Assembly (NCBI GenBank): GCA_013398055.1
Contig: VZRS01009492.1
Span: 38,044 to 102,043 of the forward strand
Source: Ifrita kowaldi
Lineage: Eukaryota > Chordata > Aves > Passeriformes > Cinclosomatidae
Reading direction: 5' to 3'
Length of the DNA: 64,000 bases
Under the pieces are notes generated by a model. That model was not told the origin of the DNA. It made no database searches and was given only the letters and a program-made list of their open reading frames with translations. The translations under genes and the position numbers were made by a program. Below are positions 13,977-26,598 of this stretch, in pieces. Each line of letters starts with the position of its first letter. Position 1 is the stretch's first letter.

Positions 13977-16710
13977 TGTATGCTATTCTCTCTGGTATTT
14001 TTTGCAAATAATTATTACCCAGTGTTTCTTGATCCCCAACTGGAAGTGAAGAAATACAATAAGGAAATCATAAGCATAGGAACTTCAAACCTGACATCAA
14101 AATGTGAAGGAAGCTAAGCTTTAGTAGAGAATTTTTCTATTTTGCGCTATTTACAAAAGTAAAACTGGGAACAGCAAGACCAAATATACCCAACACATGC
14201 AGTGGTGGAGCTCCACACTTGAAAAATGCCAAAGACAGATCTTTAGGAATGCAGTCTGGCTATGGCATCTAATGAAATACAGTAAATATGCTTTGTGAGA
14301 GAAGATATTTTGCTAACTCCGCAAAGTATTTCTGTTTTGTGTCTCCATGATGAGAATGTTTCTTTTTCCTCTTTTCCCCTAACGGAACTGATTTTGACAA
14401 AGATTTTGCTGAAATGACACAAGGTGAGGGATAGAAACCAAAAGGATGTATGGCTTCTTTGAAGAATAACTTTAACTTTGAAGAATAACACAGATCCCTG
14501 CTGTGTCAGAATCTGAACTCAGAAGAACCGAAATTTCACTGTCCACTGCCTGAATAAGAGATTTACAATACATTCTCTGCTTCTGAGCTTTGTAGATGTT
14601 CTATTTTATAAGGAAGATAAAAAAGTCATTAGGCAGAGGCAAAAAAACCTTTACTTCATAAAACTGGTGGTCATGTGGGATTTGAACCTTGCCTTTCAGG
14701 CTCTGCATCTCAGGGAGCTCTTCAGTTTCTTACAGGCTCAGCTACTCTGTGTTGTGTTGTACAACTGCTGAATTCTCCAGATCTTTGTCAGGGTGAAATC
14801 ATGAGTCATAGAGGCTCGGTATGAATGTACAAATTCACAAGAGCATCTTTGAATGACTAAAAGGATATAAATCAACCAAAACCCTCTACATAAAGTACTG
14901 TTAATTAATCAATAAGGCATTCCAAAATATGAGTGGGATGCATATATTGGAAAGAGAATAGAGCTATTATTTCTTTTTTTTTTTCTCTGCACATGTTTTA
15001 TTAAGATTTCAGTGTGAATTTTGTTATTTGTGGGTAGAATAATCCAAACACCAGCCTGAAGCCTGAAGTGTTGCCTGGATTCTTTGCCCAATGCAATTCA
15101 CTGTTGAAAAGAGACCACTGCATTTACAATCATATATTTTTTTATTTAGTAAAGTCAGTAAGTATTTGTATAAATCCATTCTGGTAAGCTGTAACTATTC
15201 TGCTGTCCATCCAGGTCTCAGTGCATAAACATCAAGATCAGAAGTTACCCTAATGGATACATTTGCTGTCACACTCTACAGACAGGTTAGGGGCTGAATA
15301 GCCATTCCTATTTCACAACCATAGCAGTAGCCTGTTCTTCAAGGTATTTTGACTGATCCACCTTTTTGCAGCAGTGAAAACTGAATGCAAATTTTTAGTG
15401 AAAACAAAAAGTAATGTTGACAAATCTGATTGAGGCAAGAAGTATGCTGTGGAGAAGCTAGTGGCTTTTAATGTCAGTGTTCTGCACTCAGATGATGTAA
15501 GACAGGAATGTGAAAAAAATATAGGTATTTAGAGAAATTGACCATCCACATTAGGAGTAAAAATGAGTAGGAACTTGTTTAGTATGTGGTATAATTTCTG
15601 TAAACAAACAAAAAGCTAGTCCTTGCAGCTGACAATTTATTACGATGTAAAACAACGGTTTTATACATAAAATGCAAATGAAGATTCAGAACAGATCTGG
15701 CACTTACCTTTCTACAGGGGGTAACATCAAAAATATCCTTTACAGTGGTCTGGCATCTCTAAATATCATTGCAGCATACCATTTTCTGTACAACATCTTC
15801 TGATCAATTGAAGTAAATGTGATCATGACTAGGTCATGTGATGACAGTCAGCTGGGGCAGCATACTAACAAAATTTAGGGGGGGAAGAAGGGATTAAATT
15901 AGGAAAAATTAATCTGAAATATTTATTGTGACCCAAAATAAGGATCCTTACTCTTTACATATGCAGCATCCTTCCCTCTTTTTATAGTATTAATTGGAAA
16001 ATGGAATTTGAAACGTCAGACATACTGATTAAAATGCTTATCATGAAATATCATTTTATTTTTAAAAATACGTAAGAACAGATTTGGGTTAAAATTTGTT
16101 ATTGAATTTAATTTAGATTAGACTTTTAGTACAGTCAGAGGTGGCACTGTGTGCACATTATTATCCCTGTCTCCAAGAACTTCAAAGCCAAAGGAAGGGC
16201 AGGCCCAGCACTGGAGTCTTGTGTTCTTTGTGCTGTGTTTCACCACTAGCTCTGTGGAGAATCCAATACCCTGGTGCATTTGGGCATTGAATAAAATTTC
16301 CAAAAGTGTTCCAGTGACTTGAAGCTTAATCTCTCAAAACTGAATGGGTTTTTGATTCCTAAATTACTTTGATTTAGAACAGTTAAGCTTCCGAACAGTT
16401 TTGTAGGATTTTTCTTTGGATATTTTCATATATTTTCTCCCCTTTTTATTTTCTTGTGCATCGCCCTCTTGGTCCACGTAGACAGAAACATCACAGACTG
16501 GCCATTAATAGCAACTTAATAACAATTGCAGTGAGGGTGGAGCCTTGCAGGAGCTCAAGGACTAGAACTACAGTTTTGCAAAGAACCATTTTCATTTTCT
16601 TCATCCCAATCAGCTGGAAGTACTGCTGCATTAGTTCTACAAGATTCTTGAAATACATCAAACTAAAATAATTACATGTACACAGCCTATAGATTGTTAC
16701 AGAGCTCATT

Positions 16711-16764
16711 AAAAAAAAAAAAAAAGAAAAAAGAAAAGAAAAAGGAAAAAAAAAAGAAAACAAG
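16711..16764. repeat. A-rich (A)n / (AAAAG)n repeat
   Basis: Fifteen A, then A4-6 units broken by single G. Minus-strand frames here (16491-16781 and 16687-17049) are Phe/Ser tracts caused by the repeat. Confidence 0.9.
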
Positions 16765-19560
16765 CTTTCTCTTGGGAGCAATGGGTTTTATATTCCTTAG
16801 AGTAAAATAAAAATACACGGAATGAAAGGCAGTTCCTCCCATGAGGATGAGACCCTTTTTATTACTTCTGAATTTGGTTTGGGTTACAGTTGGATTCCAT
16901 TTTGCCTTCCTCTCCTGGTGCAGATTTAGATCCCTAGACCCATCCTTCACTGCAGAAGAGGAGAGGTTTTTCCATAAACGCAAATTACTTGATAAGAGGT
17001 AATTTAATATAGTGGGGTTTTCTTCTGTTTTGAGGCATCTGAGCAGCAAAGTATCTTTGTGCTATACGGTATAAGGATTTGTGTTCCTTCTAGGTTTTTG
17101 AATGACCTTTTCACAAATAATTTCAAAAATCCAGTAATTTGTAGAGCGTCTCTCAGTTTCATAATGTAATAGGGATTTGTACTATACTATATGTTGTTTT
17201 ATGGTACTTTACATGAAAGAAATGTTATAAAAGCAAATAATCTAGCTTCTTTTTTTTTTCTGATAGGTGCATCCTGGCTCAGAATAGTTAGCATAAGAAT
17301 TCATACATTTTCAGGGTTGAAATCCATAGCATATATTTCACTGTGCTCCAGTGTGGCTGATGCAGTGGTCAAATGCAATGGATTGAGGCATTTTGAAAGC
17401 TTTAACCATTATTAGAAACAGAGAAAGATTTATGTGAATCCCTGTGACTCACAGAACCTGCTGTTTCTGTGCTGTTCAGCACAGAAAAGTCTGTGTTGTT
17501 TTTCATCTACGAAAAAAAGAAATACTTTATTTTTAACATCACTCTTTTAAAATCTCCAGGAAATCATCAGGCTTCATTTATCAATTTTCCTTTTTTTTTC
17601 CTTTTCATTATTCTCTTCATCAGAAAAGAACAGTTCTTGACTATATTTACATTTATAGCTTTTGAATGACTTTTTTTAGCTCCATCTTGTATCTTCTTCA
17701 TGATCATGATCATTTAATTGCAAGGCAATGCAATATGGCAGAAGATAATAGAAAAATAAAGAGTTAAGGCAAGCATTGTGCTTGGTCTCTTGAATTTCAT
17801 TTATGTCGGAAGGAAAATCTTCATAATAGAGGTGATGGTCTGAGACCAGCTGAGGATGCTTTTTCCCTACATGGTAGAGCTGGAAGGGGGGAAAGTGACT
17901 GGATCATGACCTCTCCTCCTCGGGGTGCTGACTGTGTGAAATTAGAAGTCTTCCCTTGTTGGTTAATCCTTGAAGTGACTGTCATTGCTCAGAACAAAGT
18001 GAAAGAGGTCAAAGCATTGGTGACATAGAGGGGTGAACTTTAACTGACTCCTGACTGACCTTTGGGCCTCACCACAGACCGAGGCTCAAGTCTGACCTAC
18101 ACTATTTCCATCTTCTGCTGTGTGCCTATAACATGAGTTTGCTTTGTAAAGGTAACATTTCCCTCAATGGACATACCAAAGGGACACATTTGCCAATACC
18201 AGGGGCAGTGAACTTATCTGCCTTTTTCTATTTTTTTACTAATCTGTATTTATGTAGTCAGGGCAGGCAAATCATGTGAGACTCACAGACTCATTTGCAG
18301 GATAACCATGTCAGCAGCAGCATTGCATCTCAAATCTGAAAATTTAGAAGAAGTGCAGACTGAGATGTGTTAAAAGAAAATACACAAAAAGCAGTTTTGC
18401 ACTGTCTGAGAACTTGAAATAAAATAGGATTTCAACACAGAATGCTAGTTATTGCAGTTATTGTTATTTTTACAGTGCATGTGATATGCCAGACACCTTA
18501 CCATCCTTACGATTATAATCCCTGGTCCTGTAAAACTGTGAAACAAATTTCAGCTATTACTTAGTGAACAGTTGAAAGGAATTAAGTAAAAATAGATAGG
18601 CAGAAGTGTGACAGCAAGGGATGTAAAGGAAACAAGGATGCATCAGTCTGTATTTTTTCCAAAGCCTTAACTTCATATTGGAAGACTTAAAAAGAGCAGG
18701 AAGTCCTAAAAAAAGCGTGACTTATTTAAAAATAGCTGCCTTAGTGACTCAATATTTGTATGCATAAGCTCACTCATAAAACTGAATATCTAAAAAGAGA
18801 GGTATCCCAGTTCTACACTTCTTATGTTGTAGGTGTGTGTAAATACGGTGCAGAGAGTTCCGTAATATATTACATTTTCCTTGCTGTTTGTCCTCAAGTG
18901 GGAGCATAACTGCTACCAGGGGAAGGCTTCATGAGCTGTTTCTTCTGGTTTGGTGTCACCTGAAGCTGTCTGGTACACTTATAACAAAAGGTTATTTAGC
19001 TTAGATGACAGCATTATGCTGTTCCCAGTTCCAGAGTTTATCTTCTAGCTGAGAGTCCCCGTGGTCAATGGCAAGTTGAATTTGAGTCAGCAGTGCCCTG
19101 GTAGCCAGGAGAACCTGAAAAATTCCTAATATATCTCCCTAGACTGATTTCACTAAAGCCATGAACCTTTGCATGTTATCCTGAACATGCTGTGAGTTTC
19201 AACATGTCACATCACCTTTCTCCTCTTCTGTTATTTCTTTTGCTGCCAAAACTTATTTAATTTTCAGCTGTGTATTAAGGCGACTTGTGTTTGATCTTAA
19301 ACTGTACTAAAAGCGTGTGAAAAATTAGTCAAAATGGGAGGTAGGGTGGAGTTGAGCACGCCAATATTCTGATTTGTTTAAATCTACATGTGCCTGGAAA
19401 GAGCAAGAATTACCATTTTCAGTCAATAATGACCTCGTTTGAGTGACCTGTAAGGCGAACTGGTATGTTACTCAAAGCACCATTTCCATCTCTCTGCCTC
19501 TCTGCCTCTTCTTTTTTTTTTCTTTTCTTTTTGTCTATTTTTTCAATTGACATCTCGGAG

Positions 19561-19629
19561 CAAAAAGTGACTGAAGATTGCTCAGAAACGTCCCAGTGCA
19601 AGAGATCCATAAAATCTGGACAGCTGCAG
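19561..19629 (+). other. Cryptic cassette-exon candidate in the GPC6 intron (weak)
   Basis: A long T/C tract (about 19485-19546) leads to an AG at 19559-19560. 69 nt later CAG is followed by GTGAGA, a strong donor. The 69 nt are open in phase 0 (23 codons beginning QKVTEDCSETSQCK), and the known exon downstream also starts in phase 0, so inclusion would keep the frame. The acceptor is GAG, a disfavoured form, and 23 open codons are unremarkable by chance. Confidence 0.12.
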
Positions 19630-21237
19630 GTGAGACCAAATCAGAGGCAACAGCTCGTGCAGCACTTGCCTGGTAACACCAGTGTTCCCTCAAGAGAACA
19701 AACACCAATATGTCCCCAAAACCCCAGAAAAGGTGCATGACATGTGAAATCAGGCACCACTGGCAAAATCACCTGCTGGTGCCCAGACTCAGGACTCTCA
19801 CAGACGTTCCTCTTCCGTCTCCCACTGCACCAGCATCTCTGTGGGGGATGAGTGCTGGCTACCAGGAGCTGCCTCAGGCAGCCCAAACCCGCTCCCTACA
19901 GCCACGGCTGGACTACTGGGTGTCAAATTTTCCAAAGAAGCAGCTGTTTCCCTTACCATGCTTGAGCTTGGTCCAGCAGGTAGAGCTAAGCACCTCAATT
20001 TAAGTGTGTGGTGTTGCAGAATGTGCTTCTCTTATTGGGGGTCAGACCGTTCAGGTGATTTGCAGAGGTCTAGAAATGCCCTTTTTTCCTTGTAATTTTT
20101 TGGCAAGGTTATAAACTAAGGAAGTAGAGTAGTTGATTATGAAAAAATATTGTTTCAGTGAGACTGGCTGCACAAATAGACTCAAAGTAAGGGAGCCAGG
20201 ATCTGGCCATCTGGTGTTATGGCTGGTGAAACGTGCTCCTGCTGTTGGAGGGGTGTAAGCAGCTTGTAGAAGTGTCATGTTTTGAAAGCAGCATTTCAAA
20301 AGGGTTGTAAAGTGGAGGGAAAAAAACTGGTTTTCATTTGACGTTAATATAGAGATAACAAAGATCTGGAAAACGAATAAGCTCCATACTCCAGGATTAA
20401 AGTTCTGACCTTTCACATCTGGAACGTCTTCCAAGGGGACACAGTCTGGTGTCACACGAAGTTAGGTAAGATAATTGGCAGAAATGCTTTGGAAGTTTTT
20501 CATCAAAATGCCTCATCCATACACAAGTAATATGCTGTGTTAGACAGTGTCACCTGACCTTGTTACATCTTATTCATTCCTAATTAGAAATGAGCCATCC
20601 AGATGTGAAAGGTCATTACACTAGTTTCTATGACACCTATCATGGCATATTTCTGTCACCTAGATTTTTATTAGAAATGCACTGAACAAGCCCAGCTCTC
20701 TCTGCCATATGTTTATTGCCATGTTCAAGGACCCGCAGGTAAAAAGAATATTTTGTCTACCCAGATGGTTATTGCCACATTTGGTTTTAAACTTCCACAG
20801 CATCTCAGAGTGCTAATTGGTTCACACTCTGATGCCAGTTTACAGAGATGTTATTTTTGGTAATAACACCACTGACAGCAATTCCTCTGCAAGAAACATC
20901 TCTTTGAAGAATAAAAGAAAAAAATTAAGGACTTTCCCAGCCAAAAGTAAAGTTCTTTTTTTTTCAAATGCTGATTCATATGAAGTATATTTTAAGTGTA
21001 CCCTCATTTAAGAGTATAAATTGTAGGGTTTGGTTTTTCCTTTTCTTTTTTTCTTCTTGTAGCTTTTTGAAAAGTCATTTCATCCATGTTTATTGAAGTG
21101 CTCAAAATAAAAAGCAATAAAATTACTAAAAGGCTATTTTTAGAAAAGTGTGTTTTTCTTTACACAAGAGCATTTATGTTTTTTAAAAAGCCTTCATTTT
21201 GTATTTCAGCATATATGAAATGTCTAGTAGTCATCAA

Positions 21238-21262
21238 TTTTTGTTTTGTTTTGTTTTGTTTT
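21238..21262. repeat. (TTTTG)n short tandem repeat
   Basis: Four to five TTTTG units, the same unit as at 13919. Confidence 0.85.
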
Positions 21263-23426
21263 CAGTTATGGAAGGTGACTTCTGATATCCTCTTTAGTCT
21301 GAAGAGCTTCTTATTTGGCAACTAATACCATTAAAATCAATTGCACCACTTGCTAAAAAAGGCACCATTCCACCTGCATCCAGGGTAACAGAATCTGCCT
21401 CAGAACTGATACTGTCAAAATTGATTGATTTTGCTTTTGTCTCAAACCCACTTAAATACCAAAGAAAAAAGAATCAGAGGCTTTTCAAAGTTGAGCATCA
21501 ATACACATCAGCAAGTCAGCAAATTACTTATCCCATGTTAATATAAGAGTGTTTTATTACCTACATACTGGAATTATGTTCTGCCTTTTCCTTAAAAACA
21601 AAGATAGTCTCTGATATCTGTAGGATTACCATATATCCATCTATTTTTTCCAAAGTAACAGAATGTCATTTGTGACTAAGTTTTCAGGTAATTTTCAAAT
21701 GCATTTGCTGCATTTTCTTAAGGTTTCAGTATGCGATAAAATTACGGTGCATAACAATCCTTATTACAGTAGAGCAGAGAATTTTGGTTCAGACATCCAG
21801 GCTCTTGCTGTGATAAGGCTTATATGTTACATGAATCATATGTATATATGGCAACAGAAGTCTCAGTGGGACTGAAACACATTTCATTCAGACAGAATGT
21901 TCACAATGTCTACCCCAGCAGTTTACCAAGTCCACTGCTGAGTAGTACAAATGATAACATTGCTCTGTTTGCAGCTCAGTCAAATCTGAACGGATTTTTC
22001 CAAAGATAGCCACAGATACTTCTCTAATCTCTTCCAAATTTCAGATACTATACGCAAGCAGTAGAAGTATACAAAAGACTGCTTTGAGGATCTTTAAAAG
22101 CCAGAAATGTGTTTACAATGTCAAGGGTTGGGTAACCTCAATAGGGGGTCGTTTGACTGCCTGTTACAAATACCAGTCAGTAAAATCAATGCCATTTTCC
22201 TATCAAAACATATATGGTGGTCTGATTGTGGGGGTTTCTTCACTTAGTGGTTAAATCACTTGCTTTTCATATTAATTTATTATTAAGACTTCCGAGATGA
22301 TCAACAAATGTAGGATAGACTACATATAGAAGGAAACAGGTTCAGGGACTATTCCCTACCCCACAGAGGCTGGTGCATGGTGTAGTGCATGCCATAAGGA
22401 CTAAAGGTGCCTTTTGTGAATAGATACTGTCTGGTAAAGCTGCAGGCAATGCAAACCATAGTTATGTCTCAGCATTCAGCAACTGTGTTAATCATTGAGC
22501 ATGCTGACACTTGTGCCAGCCCTCACCTTCTCCAGGCTGAGGTTGTGGCACAGGCTATGACACCCTGCTAGAGCCTTCCCTAGGATGGGCCAGGGTCATG
22601 TGCTCAGGACACCTCATCTCCCAGGTGTCCAGATCCCCTTCCTACCCCCATGCCTGAGTTTCTCTAGGAACAGAAAGTGCTTCTGGAATCAGTGATAGAG
22701 ATGTCACCAACAGATATCTGTGATATTAACAGTCAAAGAATGCATCAAAGAAAAAGTTCTTCCAGATTTTTTTTTTCCAAACCAATGTACAGCTCAATAA
22801 GCTGAGAGCACTTTTATGGGTCTGTAACAAAACAAACCCATATACATGAAAACCAAGGGGAAAAGGTGATCTAAATCTTAAGGTTATAATTTAAAAATAA
22901 AACCAGATGTGATGATAAGGCAGAAACTCTCCAGCACTGGAAATGTCCCACAACCTTAGCTTGGTGATTGCTATATGAAAAATCAACCATTTCCTACCCA
23001 TTTGAACTGAAATTTTACAATATAAAAACTTCAGCCATATATTTTATTGTTAGCTACAGGAATTGCTCAGTTGTAGGTGAGAGCTTGTGGTTTTTCATTA
23101 TTTGCTGTCTCTAGGACCCCCTTTCAAGAAAAAACTGAACATTAAACTTAAATGTTATTTACCACAGATAAAGCTTGGTCTGAATGAGTGATTTAACTGA
23201 GGAGAAGTTATATTAGCTCTTCAAATAATGAAAATGTCCATGAACGTTATGCTATGTAGGTAGTCTGTGAGAAATCACATTTTACTACAAATGTGAAAGG
23301 TAGTTATTTCTCTGAGCACGCACTATTTGCATTAGTTTAATTTCCAAGTTTGGGGATTTTTCACATTTCTTGGTGTTTATTTTAAACTACTCATGAATTT
23401 TTAACAAAACCTGTTTAAGAAATCTT

Positions 23427-23581
23427 TCAGATGTCTGAAGAACTCCTGTACAAATTTTGTGTTATTGAGTACAGAAGCTTCAGGGTTTCTTCAAATTTAT
23501 TTTCATCATCGGTAGGGTTTTCTAAGGACATCAACATGTTGATCATTCTGACTGAAGCTTTCTTTTGCATTTCATATTTCC
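23427..23581 (-). other. Candidate antisense terminal coding exon (unproven)
   Basis: Read on the minus strand, a long pyrimidine tract (TTTTATTTTTTTTTCTCCCC then AAATCCCAG) forms a strong-looking acceptor at 23582-23583. It is followed by 51 open codons, ending KLLYSITQNLYRSSSDI and a TGA at 23429-23427. AATAAA follows about 50 bp downstream (23381-23376). The peptide is Lys/Glu/Leu-rich, as for amphipathic helix, with no cysteines. I recognise no family. A run of about 51 open codons in A/T-rich DNA can occur by chance, and no partner exon upstream was identified, so this may be accidental or a decayed exon. Confidence 0.2.
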
Positions 23582-26500
23582 CTGGGATTTGGGGAGAAAA
23601 AAAAATAAAAGGAAATGTGACTTGAATGTTTATATTACATAGTGGTGGTGTAACTATCACAATTTGTGGAGACTGACATAGTACTTATGAGTAGCTGATG
23701 GGTTATAATCACAGGTCAAATTTTTATGGGTAGGATGTGGGTCAGAAAGTTCTTATTTAAACTCAATATTAAAAATGGAAGCGGGGGAGGAATTACTGTC
23801 TCATTCATTGGCTTGGAAATTGTGAAACAAATTACAAAGAAAAAAAATACATTATTTTTTTTGCTGTCAGTAAGTGAATCATCTATATATTAGGTATTTC
23901 CTGTGGTGTGGATCAGTTTGGTCTAAGATCAGAAGCACAAGACAGAACAAAGTCAGTATTTTTCCAAGATAGATAGCAGCCTGGATTAACTTAAAAAGGA
24001 AAATTGTAGTTGTCGTTCTCTTCCACCTCCATTCATCTTCACTTAAAAGAATGTTGTGTTAGTATTGGAACTGGAACACAGTCAAAATACTGCATTCAGA
24101 AGCAAACAGAAGCTAAATCTCCATGCTGGCAAATATGTGACTCGAGCCAGAAGAAAATATTTCTTTTAAAACAAGTTTAGCAGCCTTTAAATTACCATGT
24201 TTTGTATAAAATGTCCATATGTACGCTTCCTCCCAGACTTGAAAACTGAGACCTAAACAATAACTTACTGGCTTTCCCGTCATCCACTTCATCAGTAGTG
24301 TTACATCAACAATCAGGGCAAGACTGGTTATGTCAAGTGGTTATGTCAAGATTCACCCTCAGCTAACTTTGCAAAGTTTGTTATGCTGTATATGGAGACC
24401 TTAACATTTCCAGAAATTGGCACTGTAAATTGTATTCCCTTTTTCAGGCTCCTTGCTATTAGAAAATAATTATTTTGCTTGGGTTTTCCATGAAGAGTGA
24501 GCAGTTCTCGTTGCCCTAGAAAAGTGGGAAGGTGTAGTGCAAGATTTTCTGCCTCTGTCTAGATGAATTAATCTTTTGTTTCCGTATATTCTGCTTAGAG
24601 ATTCTTGAAGTAAATCTTGTAAAGCTCTGTCCAGAAATTGTACACAATGCTGTTTTTGTGATATTTTTCCAGAAGCAAGTTCTACAGTGATAGAAATGTT
24701 AAAACTGAAGATGATTAAAATCCTTCCAGTTTTCCATAGATGGGACTAGTACTACAAAATATTTGATAAGGGTGAAAAAGAAGGCATTTAATGTTAAGAG
24801 ACATATCAGTGTCTCTGGGCTTTTTATTATTAATCATTATTTAATTGTGTTATAAATGGTCATATTTTAACTCCAACTCTAAAATGAGACAGCTTGACAG
24901 CTTTCACACCTTGATCCATAATTCCTAGTCAGCTAACCTAAAAGTGCTGGTTTAGTGTTTCTTAATCCTTTCCCATCAAATATCTACAAACCTGAAATAA
25001 AAGAATTGATTGAAATACATTATAGGAAACTTAGTATGTTCAACTGCTCTTCAGCTGCTCTCTTTGAAGACATCAGCATATGACGTAATGCACCTTCTTT
25101 CACTCAAGATTTAGCCGAGTTCCTGCTTATCTACATGAGGTGGCACGGATACCTGGCATAACTGCACGTGTAGGACATTAGAGTCTAGCAAACAGATGAG
25201 AAAATTGAATACAGAAATTGTTACAGGAGTGGAAGGAACATATGCTGTAAAATGCTGGCAAATATTTTCTCTCATTTTCTTTTCTGGTTGCAAGCTGTGC
25301 AGTAGTTACAGCAACCATAGCTTTTTCTCCAGGTTTAAATGCTGAAAGATGGGGTGGAAAGGAAGGAGAGGAAGGGTTTCTCTCCTATCATTGCACAAAT
25401 GATATTTCATCTCTTTGTAAATAAAGTCATAGGGTATTTCTGATAATTTTAGTAGATCAATGGCACTCACTGGCATTTCTGTTTCATGAGATCTTGATTA
25501 TCGTTAATGATTGGAAGTCAGGTGAAGAAATGGTATTTTGATGGCAGTCACTCACATTGGCTCATGTTTGATTAAAAGATGTGAGTTACATGAAATTTAT
25601 CTACTGATTCACAAAAAATTTACCAGTCTATGTTCATTTTTCTCTATTCCCAAGTATAATCACTTTATTACCATGCTGGAAGTTGGAAATGCTTGAGGAA
25701 GCAAGTAACAGACCCATTTTTAACCGTGGACCAAAACTTCGTGTTGTCCATCTGCACAGAATAGAAACTCTGTGTCACTGTGGCCAAGAGTTAGAAGAGT
25801 GAAATATATACATAAAGAAATAGCATATAGTTAATGTTGAGCAGTTTCCCATGGTATATCCTTTTCCTTTTTACATTTGAAACTGTACATCAACATCCAT
25901 TATTTAATGAAATTTTCTGCTGTCACCAGAATTTGAAATTTTGAGCTTTTGAGCTGATACACAGCAAACTGGAAGATTTACAGTATTTATCTAGCACGTC
26001 ATAATTTCTTGGAGTTTCGCTTCAAATATTTGACAAGTACTTCTGTACAATGGTAGATGCTATGCAATTGGGGCCAAGACTTTAAGGAACAACAGTCTTT
26101 GACACGCTTTATGCGTTATATTTCGTAGTTACATTCTCATCCCATCAGTTTTGATTTAGGACTTCATTAAATATTAAACTGAATGAATTTGCTTTTAAGT
26201 TTATACCTAGTTTAAGTAACAAGTGGACCTCATTTTTCTTTCTGTGTTTAAATTAGCTGATATACATTTGTCTATGCAAATAAATGTCTTTGCAAGTGAA
26301 TGTTTTCTGAAATCCTATGAGCAAGTATTAAAACCAGCATTAGGATCCCAAAGAGGCTGTGGCAATCTTAATTAGTTTTATGGACTGAATCCAATTATTC
26401 TTTACTGGAAACCATGCTGCGTAATTCCAGTGCATGCTCTTGGTAAAGAATTTACTTCAACTATTAAAAAAAAAAAAGTAAATACTTGTCAGAGGTTATT

Positions 26501-26598
26501 GAAATATTCTTTATACAAGTGGAGAACTGTTTGCATGAATGGGATGCCTTGTCATTTTGACAGAACGCCAGGGACCTCCAGGACTGAAAACCATAAAC
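23582..26598. other. Intron sequence without a recognised feature
   Basis: A/T-rich. I looked here on the minus strand for a partner exon of the 23.5-kb candidate and could not identify one. Confidence 0.55.

Larger units (their letters stand above)
13977..23426. other. Intron sequence, mostly featureless
   Basis: Apart from the listed A- and T-rich repeats and the weak 19.56-kb exon candidate, nothing is recognised. The interval 19.6-20.0 kb is somewhat richer in G+C and has overlapping frames of 66-97 codons on both strands, without a domain I know. Confidence 0.55.

Noticed and set aside
14655..14720. GGATTTGAACC, the reverse complement of a tRNA B-box (GGTTCAAATCC), suggesting a minus-strand tRNA or tRNA-derived SINE
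   Set aside because: The flanking bases do not form a five-pair T-stem and no A-box or acceptor stem lies at the right distance.
20051..20455. 134-codon minus-strand open frame
   Set aside because: No known domain, no start or splice context, and typical of chance frames in this stretch.
22500..22680. Possible CR1 remnant around CTTCTCCAGGCTGAGG
   Set aside because: Only about 14 bp resembles CR1 and the flanks do not continue the match.
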